A stretch of DNA of 40,546 nt from positions 1 to 40,546 of the forward strand of contig VXSB01000053.1 in NCBI GenBank assembly GCA_009838175.1. Reading direction: 5' to 3'. Source of the DNA: Chloroflexota bacterium (GTDB taxonomy: Bacteria > Chloroflexota > Dehalococcoidia > Lucifugimonadales > Lucifugimonadaceae). Shown here one piece after another: positions 22,553 through 30,938 of the stretch. Made by a program: the position numbers and the translations under genes. Each line of letters begins with the position of its first letter. Positions within the stretch are counted from its first letter, which is position 1. A model generated the notes under the pieces. It worked only from the letters and a program-made list of their open reading frames with translations, ran no database searches and was not told where the DNA came from.

Positions 22553-22729
22553 TTACCCGATTTGCTTCGCGAGCGTCTCAGCGTCGGCTTTCGAAAGGAT
22601 GCGGAACACCTTGTTGCCGGCGGGCGAGAGGCCCTGAACGGCCATCCGGCCATTCTTCATGGTTACGATTTCCGGGTTCTGTACCGGGACCGTAGTCTTC
22701 TCTTTTACCGAGTATGCGGTGATTTCCAT
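22553..22729 (-). CDS. DUF5679-like small protein without zinc cysteines
   Basis: 58 aa starting MEITAYSVKEKTTVPV. The middle, VTMKNGRMAVQG followed by NKVFRI, is the DUF5679 signature. In that family two C-x-x-C pairs (AYCVKC and CPVCG) make a zinc ribbon; here they read AYSVKE and SPAGN, so all four cysteines are gone. The tail SKADAETLAKQIG is a charged helix. ATG 22729 follows GAGGT at 5 bases, and a TATAAT stands 65 bases upstream. It lies alone between the esterase and the structured RNA, on the same strand. The function of DUF5679 proteins is unknown. Confidence 0.75.
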   Translation of the reverse strand: MEITAYSVKEKTTVPVQNPEIVTMKNGRMAVQGLSPAGNKVFRILSKADAETLAKQIG

Positions 22730-22793
22730 GTGCTACCTCGATTCCTAATCGCAGTGTTACTGCCGAGTTTGCCTAAACTCGATATGCGGTTAG

Positions 22794-22799
22794 ATTATA
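22794..22799 (-). promoter_or_regulatory. Possible -10 box for the DUF5679-like gene
   Basis: A perfect TATAAT lies 64 bases before the small gene on the minus strand, in a locally AT-rich stretch. No good -35 was found. Confidence 0.35.
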
Positions 22800-22888
22800 G
22801 AAATCGGGTTTTAAGTTGGGAAACAGAGAATGCATTCACCGCTTCAAAGCTACGTTTTTTCGGGCTTTACGAGGGTTGAGACGTACCT

Positions 22889-23842
22889 TCAACCTACATT
22901 TGCAAAGGATCGTTTGATCCGATCGGCGGCTTCGTCAAGGGCAGATTCAGCAGCATGAATGTAACCGGGTTGGCAGTTGAATCCGTGCAGAACCCCTTCA
23001 TATCGGGTCAATCTGGTGTCATTACCGGCATTTTTGAGCGCGGCGGCATAGTCTTCCGCTTCGTCTCGGAGAACGTCGCATTCGGCGACGATCACGGTCG
23101 CGTCGGGTAGACCAGTTAGATTGTCGGCCTGTATGGGGGAAGCGTAAGGATTCGATCCATCACCGTCTGGACCTAGGTAGTTATCCCAGAACCATTGCAT
23201 ACCTACCTTAGTTAGTCCGTATCCATCAGCGAATTCGTCGTAAGAGCCACGTTCGAAGTTGTGATCGATGACAGGACAGAAGAGCACCTGATGGGAGATG
23301 TTGGGTTCTCCACGATCTCGAGCCATCAGTGAGACGGCGGCGGATAGATTGCCACCTGCGGAGGTGCCGGCCACAGCCAGTTTCGAGGCGTTACCTCCGA
23401 ACTCCGCCGCGTTTTGGACCGCCCATTGGGTTGCCGCGTAGCAATCGTCCGCGGCACCGGGGAAGCGTGTTTCAGGAGCGAGGCGATACTGGACCGAGAC
23501 AACGAGAGCACCGACTCGATTGGCTAACCCACGGGAAGTCGGGCCTTCCAACTCGTAACTTCTGATAGTCCATCCTCCGCCGTGGAACACCATGATGACG
23601 GGATAAGGTGGTTCCGAGCCTTCCGGGATGTAGATGCGTAGCGGGATCTCGCCTCCGGACCCAACGATTTTGCGACGGATGACCTTCCTAACGGGTTCGA
23701 TAGCAGGTTTCATGATTTGGTTGCGCCGTTCGGATGCCGCGCGCAGCTCTTCCGCCGAGCATTCGCCGAAGGCCGGCATATTCAGCGTCGCCGCCTTCTC
23801 CATAAAGTCAACCGTGTCAGGGGTAAGGCGTGGGTCGTTCAT
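22889..23842 (-). CDS. Alpha/beta hydrolase, hormone-sensitive-lipase family
   Basis: A carboxylesterase of 317 aa. The oxyanion-hole motif HGGGW is at 87-91, nucleophile Ser161 lies in GTSAGG, Asp256 in AECDVLRDE and His286 in GVLHGF, the complete triad of family IV (HSL-like) esterases. YRLAPETRFPGAADDC (119-134) is also diagnostic. It hydrolyses short-chain esters; the true substrate is unknown. The frame is open for another 66 codons upstream, but those overlap the preceding gene and ATG 23842 has AGGAAA about 9 bases before it. It follows the 2-hydroxyacid dehydrogenase by 41 bases on the same strand and is probably co-transcribed with it. Confidence 0.88.
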   Translation of the reverse strand: MNDPRLTPDTVDFMEKAATLNMPAFGECSAEELRAASERRNQIMKPAIEPVRKVIRRKIVGSGGEIPLRIYIPEGSEPPYPVIMVFHGGGWTIRSYELEGPTSRGLANRVGALVVSVQYRLAPETRFPGAADDCYAATQWAVQNAAEFGGNASKLAVAGTSAGGNLSAAVSLMARDRGEPNISHQVLFCPVIDHNFERGSYDEFADGYGLTKVGMQWFWDNYLGPDGDGSNPYASPIQADNLTGLPDATVIVAECDVLRDEAEDYAAALKNAGNDTRLTRYEGVLHGFNCQPGYIHAAESALDEAADRIKRSFANVG

Positions 23843-23883
23843 CGTTTGGTTTCCTGCTAGGTGATTTGGTGATAGTAGGGTTC

Positions 23884-24864
23884 CTAGAACCAGTTTTCTT
23901 TGTCGACCAAGTTTCGGAGCGGTTCTCCTACGGCGAAACGTCGCATGTTGTCTGAAATGACTTCGTACCGACGTTCGCCTAGGTGTCGGCCTTCGTCTGC
24001 AGCGATGTGGGGGGTCAGGATAGTGTTCGGCGCGTCCCATAGCGGGTGATCTGAAGGGAGAGGTTCGATTTCGTAGACATCGAGTCCGGCCCCTCCGATG
24101 CCACCGCTATGCAGGGCGTCGTTGAGATCGTCGAGCTTCGTCGTCATTCCGCGACCGATGTTGATGAATATCGCTGTCTCTTTCATCAGCGCGAATTTGC
24201 TCGCGTCGAACATTCCTTCTGTCTGCGGCGTGTGCGGGATGGTTAGTACAACGAAGTCGGCGTCTGGCAAGACGTCGTCAAGTTCCGAGGGCTCCCGCAT
24301 TTCGTCGACATGATCCTTCGCGCCGGGCGCTTCCCATCGAGCATCAACGCCCACCACGTTACAACCTAGCGCTTGGCAAAGCCTCGCAGTTTCGGTGCCA
24401 ATGCCGCCTACACCGACGATGAGGACGGTGGATTCGGGCAGGAAGATGTTGTTGTACTGGTCGCCGACGAGTTTGTTCCAGCTGCGGTCGCGTTGATGGT
24501 CTCGGTAGATATTGAGATGCTTTGTGAAGGAGAGCATCATGGCAACGATATGGACTGAGATGTGGTCGTTGTAGATCTCGCGGAAGTTGGTGACTTGGAC
24601 GGGGTGTTCAATCAGTTCGTCGAAGTAGTAGCCCGCGGGTGGTGCCGCGGCAGGAGCTTGGAGCCAACGGAGGTTTGTGGCAGCGGCTATGAGTCGGGGG
24701 TTCATGGTCCCAAATGCCGCGTCGGCGTCGGCGAGTTCTGCTACAGCTCCGTCTTCATCTGCCGGGGCTACTAAGTTGGCATCGGGAACCGAATCTTGCA
24801 GTCTGGCTATGAAATCGAGGTTGTGTTGAGAGTTCGGGGGAAGGAACACCATTTTGAAGGGCAT
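23884..24864 (-). CDS. D-2-hydroxyacid dehydrogenase family protein
   Basis: An NAD(P)-dependent dehydrogenase of 326 aa that interconverts D-2-hydroxy and 2-keto acids. The nucleotide fold is GVGGIGTETA (about 151-160), and the catalytic Arg is in NIGRG, Glu in LDVYEIEPLP and His in LTPHIA. The overall form matches glyoxylate/hydroxypyruvate-type enzymes; the exact substrate is unclear. ATG 24864 has AAAGGTG upstream. It is first in a two-gene unit with the esterase and divergent from the PAC2 gene. Confidence 0.87.
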   Translation of the reverse strand: MPFKMVFLPPNSQHNLDFIARLQDSVPDANLVAPADEDGAVAELADADAAFGTMNPRLIAAATNLRWLQAPAAAPPAGYYFDELIEHPVQVTNFREIYNDHISVHIVAMMLSFTKHLNIYRDHQRDRSWNKLVGDQYNNIFLPESTVLIVGVGGIGTETARLCQALGCNVVGVDARWEAPGAKDHVDEMREPSELDDVLPDADFVVLTIPHTPQTEGMFDASKFALMKETAIFINIGRGMTTKLDDLNDALHSGGIGGAGLDVYEIEPLPSDHPLWDAPNTILTPHIAADEGRHLGERRYEVISDNMRRFAVGEPLRNLVDKENWF

Positions 24865-25091
24865 CTGTGCATTTCACCTTTGCGTGTTGTCGTTGATTTC
24901 GGGTTTCGGACGGCCCTGATATGTCGTAGTCATTGAAGCGGATTCCGCCTACAGCAATGATACAGAGCAACGAATCGGAGATTGGATTATCCTGTACGCA
25001 TGGTTGCTCAGCTGCCAAATGGCTTGCCGATACGCCATCGAGGTTGATGTGGCGCAGGCGTTGGTGTAGATGAAATGATCGAGATTGTCCG

Positions 25092-25994
25092 TTGAAGATA
25101 GGCGACTTTCACATAGACACCGATCCGTCGACCTTCGAGTCGCCGCACTGCATCGTAACGTTGCGACCTTGGGTGAACGTTGGCAACGTTGGCCGAATCG
25201 TCGTTAACCGATTTGGTCGGATGTACGGTGCGAAGAAGGTCGGTGCGCTGGAACGTCCGGGCAAGTTTTACGATCACACTCGCTATCGCCCTAGAATCCG
25301 GATGAAGCGTGGCGAGCGAACATTCCGTATACCAAACACCGAGGTAGTGGCAGCGCGTGTTCCGGATGGTCAAGACATCGTGATTCTCAAGCTCTTGGAA
25401 CCTCATGCGTGGGCCGAGGACTTCAATGATTCGGTTCTTGAGTTGCTGCGGGCGTTCAATGTCGAGCGTTATGTTCTAGTAGGTTCGATGTACGACTCCG
25501 TCCCGCACACGCGGCCGCTAAAGGTAACCGGTTCGGCGCGTGGATGGGAGCCGCCGAGTCAGTTCAAGACTGGCGTGAGATTGGGCAGGAGCCGCTATGA
25601 AGGACCCACATCGATGGTGTCTCAGTTGACCGAACTGGCCAGGACCGAACTGGAACTGCAGACGCTGTCTATGATCGTGCACCTGCCACTCTACCTGAAA
25701 CTCGACAATGACTACGTTGGAGCATCGCGGATATTGTCAGTGCTTTCTGAGATCTACGAAGTTTCCATGGATCGCATGCCCGAGATTCGAATGGGCGAGA
25801 CGCAATATTCGCAAGTTCAAATCTCTAGTTCCGACAACCCTAGATTGGCGCAACTCGTCGCCCGACTAGAGTTGGAATACGACGCGGAGGACGCGGAACC
25901 GGCGGAAGAGGAAGAGGTGGAGTTGTCGCCCGAGGTAGAGGAGTTCCTCCAAGACCTCTCGCGAGGGTGGGAAGACGACGAAGGCCGGAGATGA
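25092..25994 (+). CDS. PAC2 family (proteasome-assembly-chaperone-like) protein
   Basis: 300 aa. LRPWVNVGNVGRIVVN (about 24-39), KFYDHTRYRPR (about 58-68) and the later YVLVGSMYDSVPHTRP are PAC2 family segments. In actinobacteria and archaea such proteins are related to proteasome-assembly chaperones, though their bacterial role is unsettled. The last 45 residues are strongly acidic (EDAEPAEEEEVELSPEVEEF), a disordered tail. The only start is TTG 25092, since a stop lies seven codons upstream; its ribosome site is weak. It converges with the reductase gene across two hairpins. Confidence 0.78.
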   Translation: MKIGDFHIDTDPSTFESPHCIVTLRPWVNVGNVGRIVVNRFGRMYGAKKVGALERPGKFYDHTRYRPRIRMKRGERTFRIPNTEVVAARVPDGQDIVILKLLEPHAWAEDFNDSVLELLRAFNVERYVLVGSMYDSVPHTRPLKVTGSARGWEPPSQFKTGVRLGRSRYEGPTSMVSQLTELARTELELQTLSMIVHLPLYLKLDNDYVGASRILSVLSEIYEVSMDRMPEIRMGETQYSQVQISSSDNPRLAQLVARLELEYDAEDAEPAEEEEVELSPEVEEFLQDLSRGWEDDEGRR

Positions 25995-26000
25995 CGTCGA

Positions 26001-26054
26001 GCGTTGGCGGTACTGATTAACCAGCCAACGCCCAACGAGGTTTCGTAAAACCTC
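26001..26054. terminator. Two hairpins between convergent genes
   Basis: GCGTTGGC pairs with GCCAACGC (26001-26031), and GAGGTTT-CGTA-AAACCTC follows (26037-26054), touching the stop codon of the minus-strand reductase. T/A runs are short, so termination is plausible in both directions but not textbook. Confidence 0.45.
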
Positions 26055-26947
26055 TACAGTTCGCGAACTTCGACGCCCGCGACCTGTTCCACAAAACGCA
26101 GGATGCCGGAGTGGTCGTTGCGACCATCGCCATTGACCACTAACGCAGTTAAGACTTGCTGCAGGTTGGCGGTCACCTGAAGGGGCACATTGAGCGCCCG
26201 GGCAGTCTCCATGGCGTTGTTGATGTCTTTGTAGTGGAGTTCGATGCGGAAACCCGGATCGAAGTTTCGGCTGATCATCATCGGGGCTTTGGCGTTCATC
26301 ACGTTTGACCCGGCGAGTCCACCTTGGATAGCCTCGAAAACGGTCTGCGGGTTCACGCCCGCCGCGGTCGCCAAAACGAGCGCTTCTGCAAGGCCATGGA
26401 TATTGGCTCCGACCACGATCTGATTCGCCAGCTTGGTGACGTTTCCGGCACCGTGTGCACCGCATAGGACAGCAGATTTACCGACGACATTGAACAGAGG
26501 CTTGGCGCGCTCAAAATCGTCCGCGCCGCCGCCGACCATGATTGCTAGGTCTCCGGATATCGCGAATGGTTCGCCGCCGGAAACTGGGGCGTCGAGGAAG
26601 TTGATGTTCTTTTCGGCAAGTCCGGCGCCGAGTTCTTGGGAGACCCCAGGTGCGATCGAGGACATATCGACAACCAGATCGCCTTCGGATGCACCTTCGA
26701 TGATGCCGCCTTCGCCGAGGATCGCCTGTTTTGCTTGCGGTCCGTCCTGAACCATAGTGATCACGACGTCGGTAGCACTCGCGACTTCTGCGCATGATGC
26801 GGCACCGGTCGCGCCTGCTTCCACAAGCTCATCGATGGGGTCCGGGAAGATGTCGTAAACGGTCAAATCGTAGCCCGCGTTGATCAGGTTTTTGGCCATG
26901 GGTTTGCCCATGATTCCGAGCCCGATGAAACCGATTTTTTCTGCCAT
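26054..26947 (-). CDS. 3-hydroxyisobutyrate/tartronate-semialdehyde reductase family
   Basis: A beta-hydroxyacid dehydrogenase of 297 aa. The Rossmann start is IGFIGLGIMGKPMAKNL (5-21). The substrate motif is DAPVSGGEP and the catalytic Lys lies in GAGNVTKLANQ. The sequence style (GNVTKLANQIVVGANIHGLAEALVLA) resembles 2-hydroxy-3-oxopropionate reductase (GarR/GlxR), which turns tartronate semialdehyde into glycerate in glyoxylate or glucarate use; 3-hydroxyisobutyrate is the alternative. ATG 26947 follows ATAGGAG and is preferred over the upstream frame opening at 27013. Confidence 0.88.
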   Translation of the reverse strand: MAEKIGFIGLGIMGKPMAKNLINAGYDLTVYDIFPDPIDELVEAGATGAASCAEVASATDVVITMVQDGPQAKQAILGEGGIIEGASEGDLVVDMSSIAPGVSQELGAGLAEKNINFLDAPVSGGEPFAISGDLAIMVGGGADDFERAKPLFNVVGKSAVLCGAHGAGNVTKLANQIVVGANIHGLAEALVLATAAGVNPQTVFEAIQGGLAGSNVMNAKAPMMISRNFDPGFRIELHYKDINNAMETARALNVPLQVTANLQQVLTALVVNGDGRNDHSGILRFVEQVAGVEVREL

Positions 26948-27058
26948 GTTGCTTCTCCTATGAAAGTCGGCGTAGGTATTGGTCGCCCGATATTTCCGCC
27001 TCGGTCGAATCATCTATCGCATCAATCGATGGTACAACCCGTTCGCCTGACCACGATG

Positions 27059-27844
27059 CTAATCGTCGTCTTTCCAGAATCGTTCCTCTTCGAAGTGGAA
27101 ATCGGTTTCAGCGTACCGCTCCTTGACGTCTTCGATCATGCCGGGATGGCCGCAGGCATAGATGACGGTTTCTGACGGTTCGAGGTTGCGTTCGTTGACG
27201 AAATCTTCGACCAGCGTGTTTATACGCCCGGTTGCACCTGTCCAACCGTCGTTTCTAGACTCGGTCGGTCGACTCACTGAACTGAAGAATTCGATATTGC
27301 CATGCGCGTTGGCAAGTTCTTCAAGTTCATCGTCGTATCCGAACTCGTCGAGATAACTCGCGCCTTCGAGAACATAGAAGTTGTAGTCTTCGCGTTTGAT
27401 TGGACCGTCGGCGTTCCATTCGGGATCATTGAGCAACTTCCTCAACATCGAGACGTATGGCACGATGCCGGTTACGGTCCCGACCATGACGTGGTTTTTG
27501 AATTCTGGTTTGAAGACGAAAATGCCCTTAGCGCGTGGTCGCAGCGTTAGCTCGGTTCCCACCGACAAGTCGAACAGTACGGGTGTCAAGTTGCCGTCGG
27601 GTGGCGGTACCAGTTCGATGAAGAGTTCGATTTCAGGTTCGTCGGGAGATGAGGCGATAGAGTATGGACGCTCTATGCCTTCCGCACCGATCGTGCAGTA
27701 CTGACCGGGCTTGAAATCAAAGCGCTGAGCGGGCTTCAACCAGATTTTCCACAAGTCCTCGGTCAGGTCGATCCGGCGCGTGATTTCGCATGTCGTGAAC
27801 CGCCCTCGTAGGGTCCGTTGTTGCGTCTGATTCTGTTGCGTCAT
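27059..27844 (-). CDS. Ferredoxin-NADP+ reductase family protein
   Basis: A flavoprotein of 261 aa. FKPGQYCTIG and RPYSIASSP bind FAD, GTVTGIVPYVSMLRKLL (about 122-138) is the pyridine-nucleotide phosphate loop, and YACGHPGMIEDVK is the C-terminal nucleotide motif. No ferredoxin domain is fused. It probably passes electrons between NADPH and ferredoxin or flavodoxin. The last residues (EEERFWKDDD) follow the bacterial Fpr style of an aromatic near the C-terminus. ATG 27844 follows AGGAAAC; ATG 27862 is an alternative. It is upstream of the reductase gene on the same strand with a gap of 111 bases. Confidence 0.87.
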   Translation of the reverse strand: MTQQNQTQQRTLRGRFTTCEITRRIDLTEDLWKIWLKPAQRFDFKPGQYCTIGAEGIERPYSIASSPDEPEIELFIELVPPPDGNLTPVLFDLSVGTELTLRPRAKGIFVFKPEFKNHVMVGTVTGIVPYVSMLRKLLNDPEWNADGPIKREDYNFYVLEGASYLDEFGYDDELEELANAHGNIEFFSSVSRPTESRNDGWTGATGRINTLVEDFVNERNLEPSETVIYACGHPGMIEDVKERYAETDFHFEEERFWKDDD

Positions 27845-28053
27845 GTTGTTTCCTGCATTCAAAGTGTTGCGTGAATCAGGTTACAACAATGCATTTAAAC
27901 AATGCCGAAAAGAAGTGCAAGCGTGTGCTGGTGATACCATGATTGCACGATTTCAGAGAAGGAATTGTAGCTATCAATTCGCGATGAAGTTGACAGTCGC
28001 CTAACTTGATTGGACTATCGGCATTGATCGGGCGATTTATCGGGGAGACAGAA

Positions 28054-29508
28054 ATGTCAGGACCAAATCCTGGAGTTGCATACAGCATTACAGTGAGAGC
28101 CGAGTATCCGAACCGGCCTGGGATGTTGGGATTGATTACTTCTGCCATCGGCATGTGCGGCGGCGACGCGGCGGCCATCGACGTTGTTTCGACCGACGGC
28201 GGCAACATGATCCGCGATTTCACCATCAACACTTCAGGTGAGGAACATTCCAGGCGTGTTGTGGAAGCGATCTCGGGGATCCAAGACGTCTCGGTCAACA
28301 CCGTTTCTGATGCCACGTTCTTGATGCACGTAGGTGGAAAGATCGAGATGCGTTCGACTGTGCCTGTCGTGACGCGAGATGACATGTCGAAGGCTTACAC
28401 TCCGGGTGTCGGCCGCGTCTGTATGGCGATTCATGAAGATCCCGACGCGGTATGGGCGCTAACAGGCAAAGGTCACACGGTTGCGGTTGTGACGGATGGC
28501 TCCGCAGTGCTTGGCTTGGGCGACATCGGGGCCGCCGCGTCGTTGCCGGTGATGGAAGGCAAGGCGTTGCTGTTCAAGGAATTCGGTCGCGTCGACGCTT
28601 GGCCGATCTGTTTGGACACGAACGATCCGGATGAGATTGTTGCCATCGTGACGGCGATTGCGCCCGGATTCGGCGGTATCAATCTTGAGGACATCAGCGC
28701 GCCGCGCTGTTTCCAGATCGAAGATCAGCTAAAAGAGCGTCTCGACATCCCGATTTTCCACGACGATCAGCACGGGACCGCAGTGGTGGTGCTGGCAGGA
28801 CTGATTAATGCGTTGAAGTTGATTGGCAAGAAGCCTGGAGATCTGAAGACGGTGGTTTTAGGCGCTGGGGCGTCTGGAACGGCGAGCACGAAAATCATGT
28901 TGTCGTACGGCGTCAAGGACATAGTCGGCTTTGACCGCCAAGGCGCATTGTCGCGAGATCGAGACTACGGTGGGAATGTCATGAAGCAGTGGTTCGCGGA
29001 CAACACGAACCCGAAGAATGTGAATGGGTCGTTGAGCGAGTGCATCGAAGGAGCAGATTTTGTGTTGGGTTTGGCTGGTCCCGACCTTCTGACGCGGGAA
29101 CAGGTGGCAAGCATGTCCGACAATGCTGTAGTGTTCGCACTTTCGAACCCCAATCCTGAGATTTTGCCGGAGAACATCCCCGATAACGTTCAAATAATGG
29201 CAACGGGTCGTACGGACTACCCGAACCAGATAAACAATTCACTGTGCTTCCCGGGGCTGTTCCGCGGAGTATTGGATGTCCGCGCGACGGACATAAACGA
29301 GGAGATGAAGATTGCGGCTGCGCAGGCGATTGCCGATGTGATACCAGCCGAACATCTCGACCCTGATTTCATCATTCCTAGTGTGTTCGACAGAAACGTT
29401 GCGCGCAACGTTGCACAGCGCGTTGCGATCGCGGCGCAAAACACGGGTGTAGCTCGCAGACGCAGGCGACAGACCGATGAGGTCTACGCAACTATGCGCT
29501 CGCGTTAG
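28054..29508 (+). CDS. NAD(P)-dependent malic enzyme with N-terminal ACT domain
   Basis: 484 aa that decarboxylate malate to pyruvate. Residues about 8-90 form an ACT-like regulatory domain (YSITVRAEYPNRPGMLGLIT and a second half ending near HVGGKIEM). The catalytic core follows: YTPGVGRV, VVTDGSAVLGLGDIGAAASLPVMEGKA, NLEDISAPRCFQIE, IPIFHDDQHGTAVV and the nucleotide fold VVLGAGASGTAS. These carry the Tyr/Lys/Glu/Asp catalytic set. The ACT domain suggests feedback by an amino acid. The C-terminus is basic (RRRRRQ). ATG 28054 follows GGGGAG at 7 bases, so the ATG-like opening at 28006 is not used. Divergent from the ferredoxin reductase. Confidence 0.92.
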   Translation: MSGPNPGVAYSITVRAEYPNRPGMLGLITSAIGMCGGDAAAIDVVSTDGGNMIRDFTINTSGEEHSRRVVEAISGIQDVSVNTVSDATFLMHVGGKIEMRSTVPVVTRDDMSKAYTPGVGRVCMAIHEDPDAVWALTGKGHTVAVVTDGSAVLGLGDIGAAASLPVMEGKALLFKEFGRVDAWPICLDTNDPDEIVAIVTAIAPGFGGINLEDISAPRCFQIEDQLKERLDIPIFHDDQHGTAVVVLAGLINALKLIGKKPGDLKTVVLGAGASGTASTKIMLSYGVKDIVGFDRQGALSRDRDYGGNVMKQWFADNTNPKNVNGSLSECIEGADFVLGLAGPDLLTREQVASMSDNAVVFALSNPNPEILPENIPDNVQIMATGRTDYPNQINNSLCFPGLFRGVLDVRATDINEEMKIAAAQAIADVIPAEHLDPDFIIPSVFDRNVARNVAQRVAIAAQNTGVARRRRRQTDEVYATMRSR

Positions 29509-29544
29509 AGTCAGAACATGACCCGGCTGGCTGGCATTTGAACC

Positions 29545-30687
29545 ATGAGGTACGACGCGATAGTAATTGGCGGCGGCGTCAGCGGGTGTGCCACAGCGTA
29601 CTATCTCTCATCCGCTGGTCACAGTGTCGCTCTTATCGAGAAGGATTCGGTCGCTGCACACGCGTCAGGCTTCGCATTTGGCTCGTTGCACACTCGGTTC
29701 CAGCCACCTCCCGGCAGTCCCCCCGTCGAGTGGTTCCGTTCAGAATCGATCGATCTTCATCACGAGTTGGCAGAGATACTTCCTGAACAATCCGGCGTTG
29801 ACTACCATTTCGTGGAAAAAGCTGGCTTGGTACTCGCGTTTGACGATGGCGAAGCCGCGCAGCTGAAACCGTCAGGTGTCGCTGGATTTCTACGCGATGA
29901 GTGGCCGGAAGACCGTCTTGATGTTCGATGGCTCGCATACGGTGAACTCAGCCATATCGAAGCCCGGGTTTCGACCGAAGTTGTCGGAGCTCTCTACCTC
30001 GGTGGCACGAGAGAGATATCGCCGAGTGGCTTTACCAACGCATTATGGGCGGCGGCGGAACGTGACGGTGCAGAGATGATAAATGACGAAGTATTGGAGA
30101 TAAACATCGCAAACGGCGCGGTATCCGGTGTAAACACTTCTAATGGCACCATTTCCACCGGCACCATAGTGCTTGCCGCGGGGGCATGGGGCCGCACGTT
30201 GCTGAGCCAAGGCGCATCCACATCTCACATCGATCTGCCCGTATTTCCTTTGAAAGGCGAGATACTGCGCTACAACTTGGGCGATGAACCTATGCTTCCT
30301 GTTTCACTCTGGTGGGGGTCAGATTACGCTTCGTCCAAACCGGACGGGTTGTTACATGTTGGAACAACCCACACCGATGCTGGATTCGATGAGAGACCGT
30401 CAGATTCAGGTCGTGACGCGATCCGAAATTCAGCTGAACGTGCACTGCCGTTCCTCGCGGAAGAACCTATCTTCCAGCAGACTGCCTGCCTGCGTCCAGC
30501 AACGTCGGACGGCCTACCCATCATCGGCGAACTGCCCGAAGCCCGAGGTCTCATCGTAGCGACCGGCGGCGGTCCGATAGGTATCGAATTGGGACCGGCA
30601 ATTGGGAAATTGGCCGCCGACATAGCGACTGGTCAAAGCGAAAACGGATCGAGATACAGCGAGTTCAGTCCTCAACGGTTCTCGTGA
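29545..30687 (+). CDS. FAD-dependent oxidoreductase, DAO (glycine oxidase) family
   Basis: 380 aa. The dinucleotide motif is IVIGGGVSGCATAYYLSSAG (6-25), followed by a Glu (ALIEKD) that binds the FAD ribose. LAAGAWGRTL and the C-terminal RPATSDGLPIIGELPEARGL, then ATGGGPIGIELGP, are typical of D-amino acid/glycine/sarcosine oxidase-like enzymes. It oxidises an amine or amino acid; the substrate is unknown. ATG 29545 starts 36 bases after the malic enzyme stop, with a weak ribosome site. The two genes may share a transcript. Confidence 0.87.
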   Translation: MRYDAIVIGGGVSGCATAYYLSSAGHSVALIEKDSVAAHASGFAFGSLHTRFQPPPGSPPVEWFRSESIDLHHELAEILPEQSGVDYHFVEKAGLVLAFDDGEAAQLKPSGVAGFLRDEWPEDRLDVRWLAYGELSHIEARVSTEVVGALYLGGTREISPSGFTNALWAAAERDGAEMINDEVLEINIANGAVSGVNTSNGTISTGTIVLAAGAWGRTLLSQGASTSHIDLPVFPLKGEILRYNLGDEPMLPVSLWWGSDYASSKPDGLLHVGTTHTDAGFDERPSDSGRDAIRNSAERALPFLAEEPIFQQTACLRPATSDGLPIIGELPEARGLIVATGGGPIGIELGPAIGKLAADIATGQSENGSRYSEFSPQRFS

Positions 30688-30778
30688 TAGCATCGATTCT
30701 TAGAATGAACCAGCAGTTGTAACTGGAGCCGAAACAACCCGCATATTATCCGTTCGTGACAGCATAGGCCTTTAAATC

Positions 30779-30906
30779 AGTCCCGTGTGGCTGGCAAGGT
30801 GCGAGATCTTTCCGTGTAAGTGACTTACGCCGTATAGGGTAGGTACGCATACCGTAACGAAACACAAACGCCCTCGTCGGTCAACGACGAGGGCGTTGCA
30901 TTTTAG
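30779..30906 (+). promoter_or_regulatory. PyrR-responsive attenuator of the pyr operon
   Basis: AGTCCCGTGTGGCT (30779-30792), preceded by TTTAAATC and followed by GGCAAGG, fits the PyrR RNA-binding loop ARUCCNGNGAGGYU at 13 of 14 positions and closely resembles the Bacillus pyr leader sites. Small hairpins (GTAAG-TGA-CTTAC and GGTA-CGCA-TACC) follow, then the terminator at 30867. When UMP is plentiful PyrR should bind the loop and favour termination. The first gene downstream is pyrR itself, which supports the reading. Confidence 0.75.
30867..30905 (+). terminator. Terminator of the pyr leader
   Basis: A 13-bp perfect stem, AACGCCCTCGTCG with its complement (30867-30879 and 30885-30897), around GTCAA, followed by GCATTTTAGG. 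It lies 34 bases before pyrR, so it must be read through for expression of the operon. Confidence 0.85.
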
Positions 30907-30938
30907 GTCAAGCGCGCAACGGCGAGCATCGCACCCGC

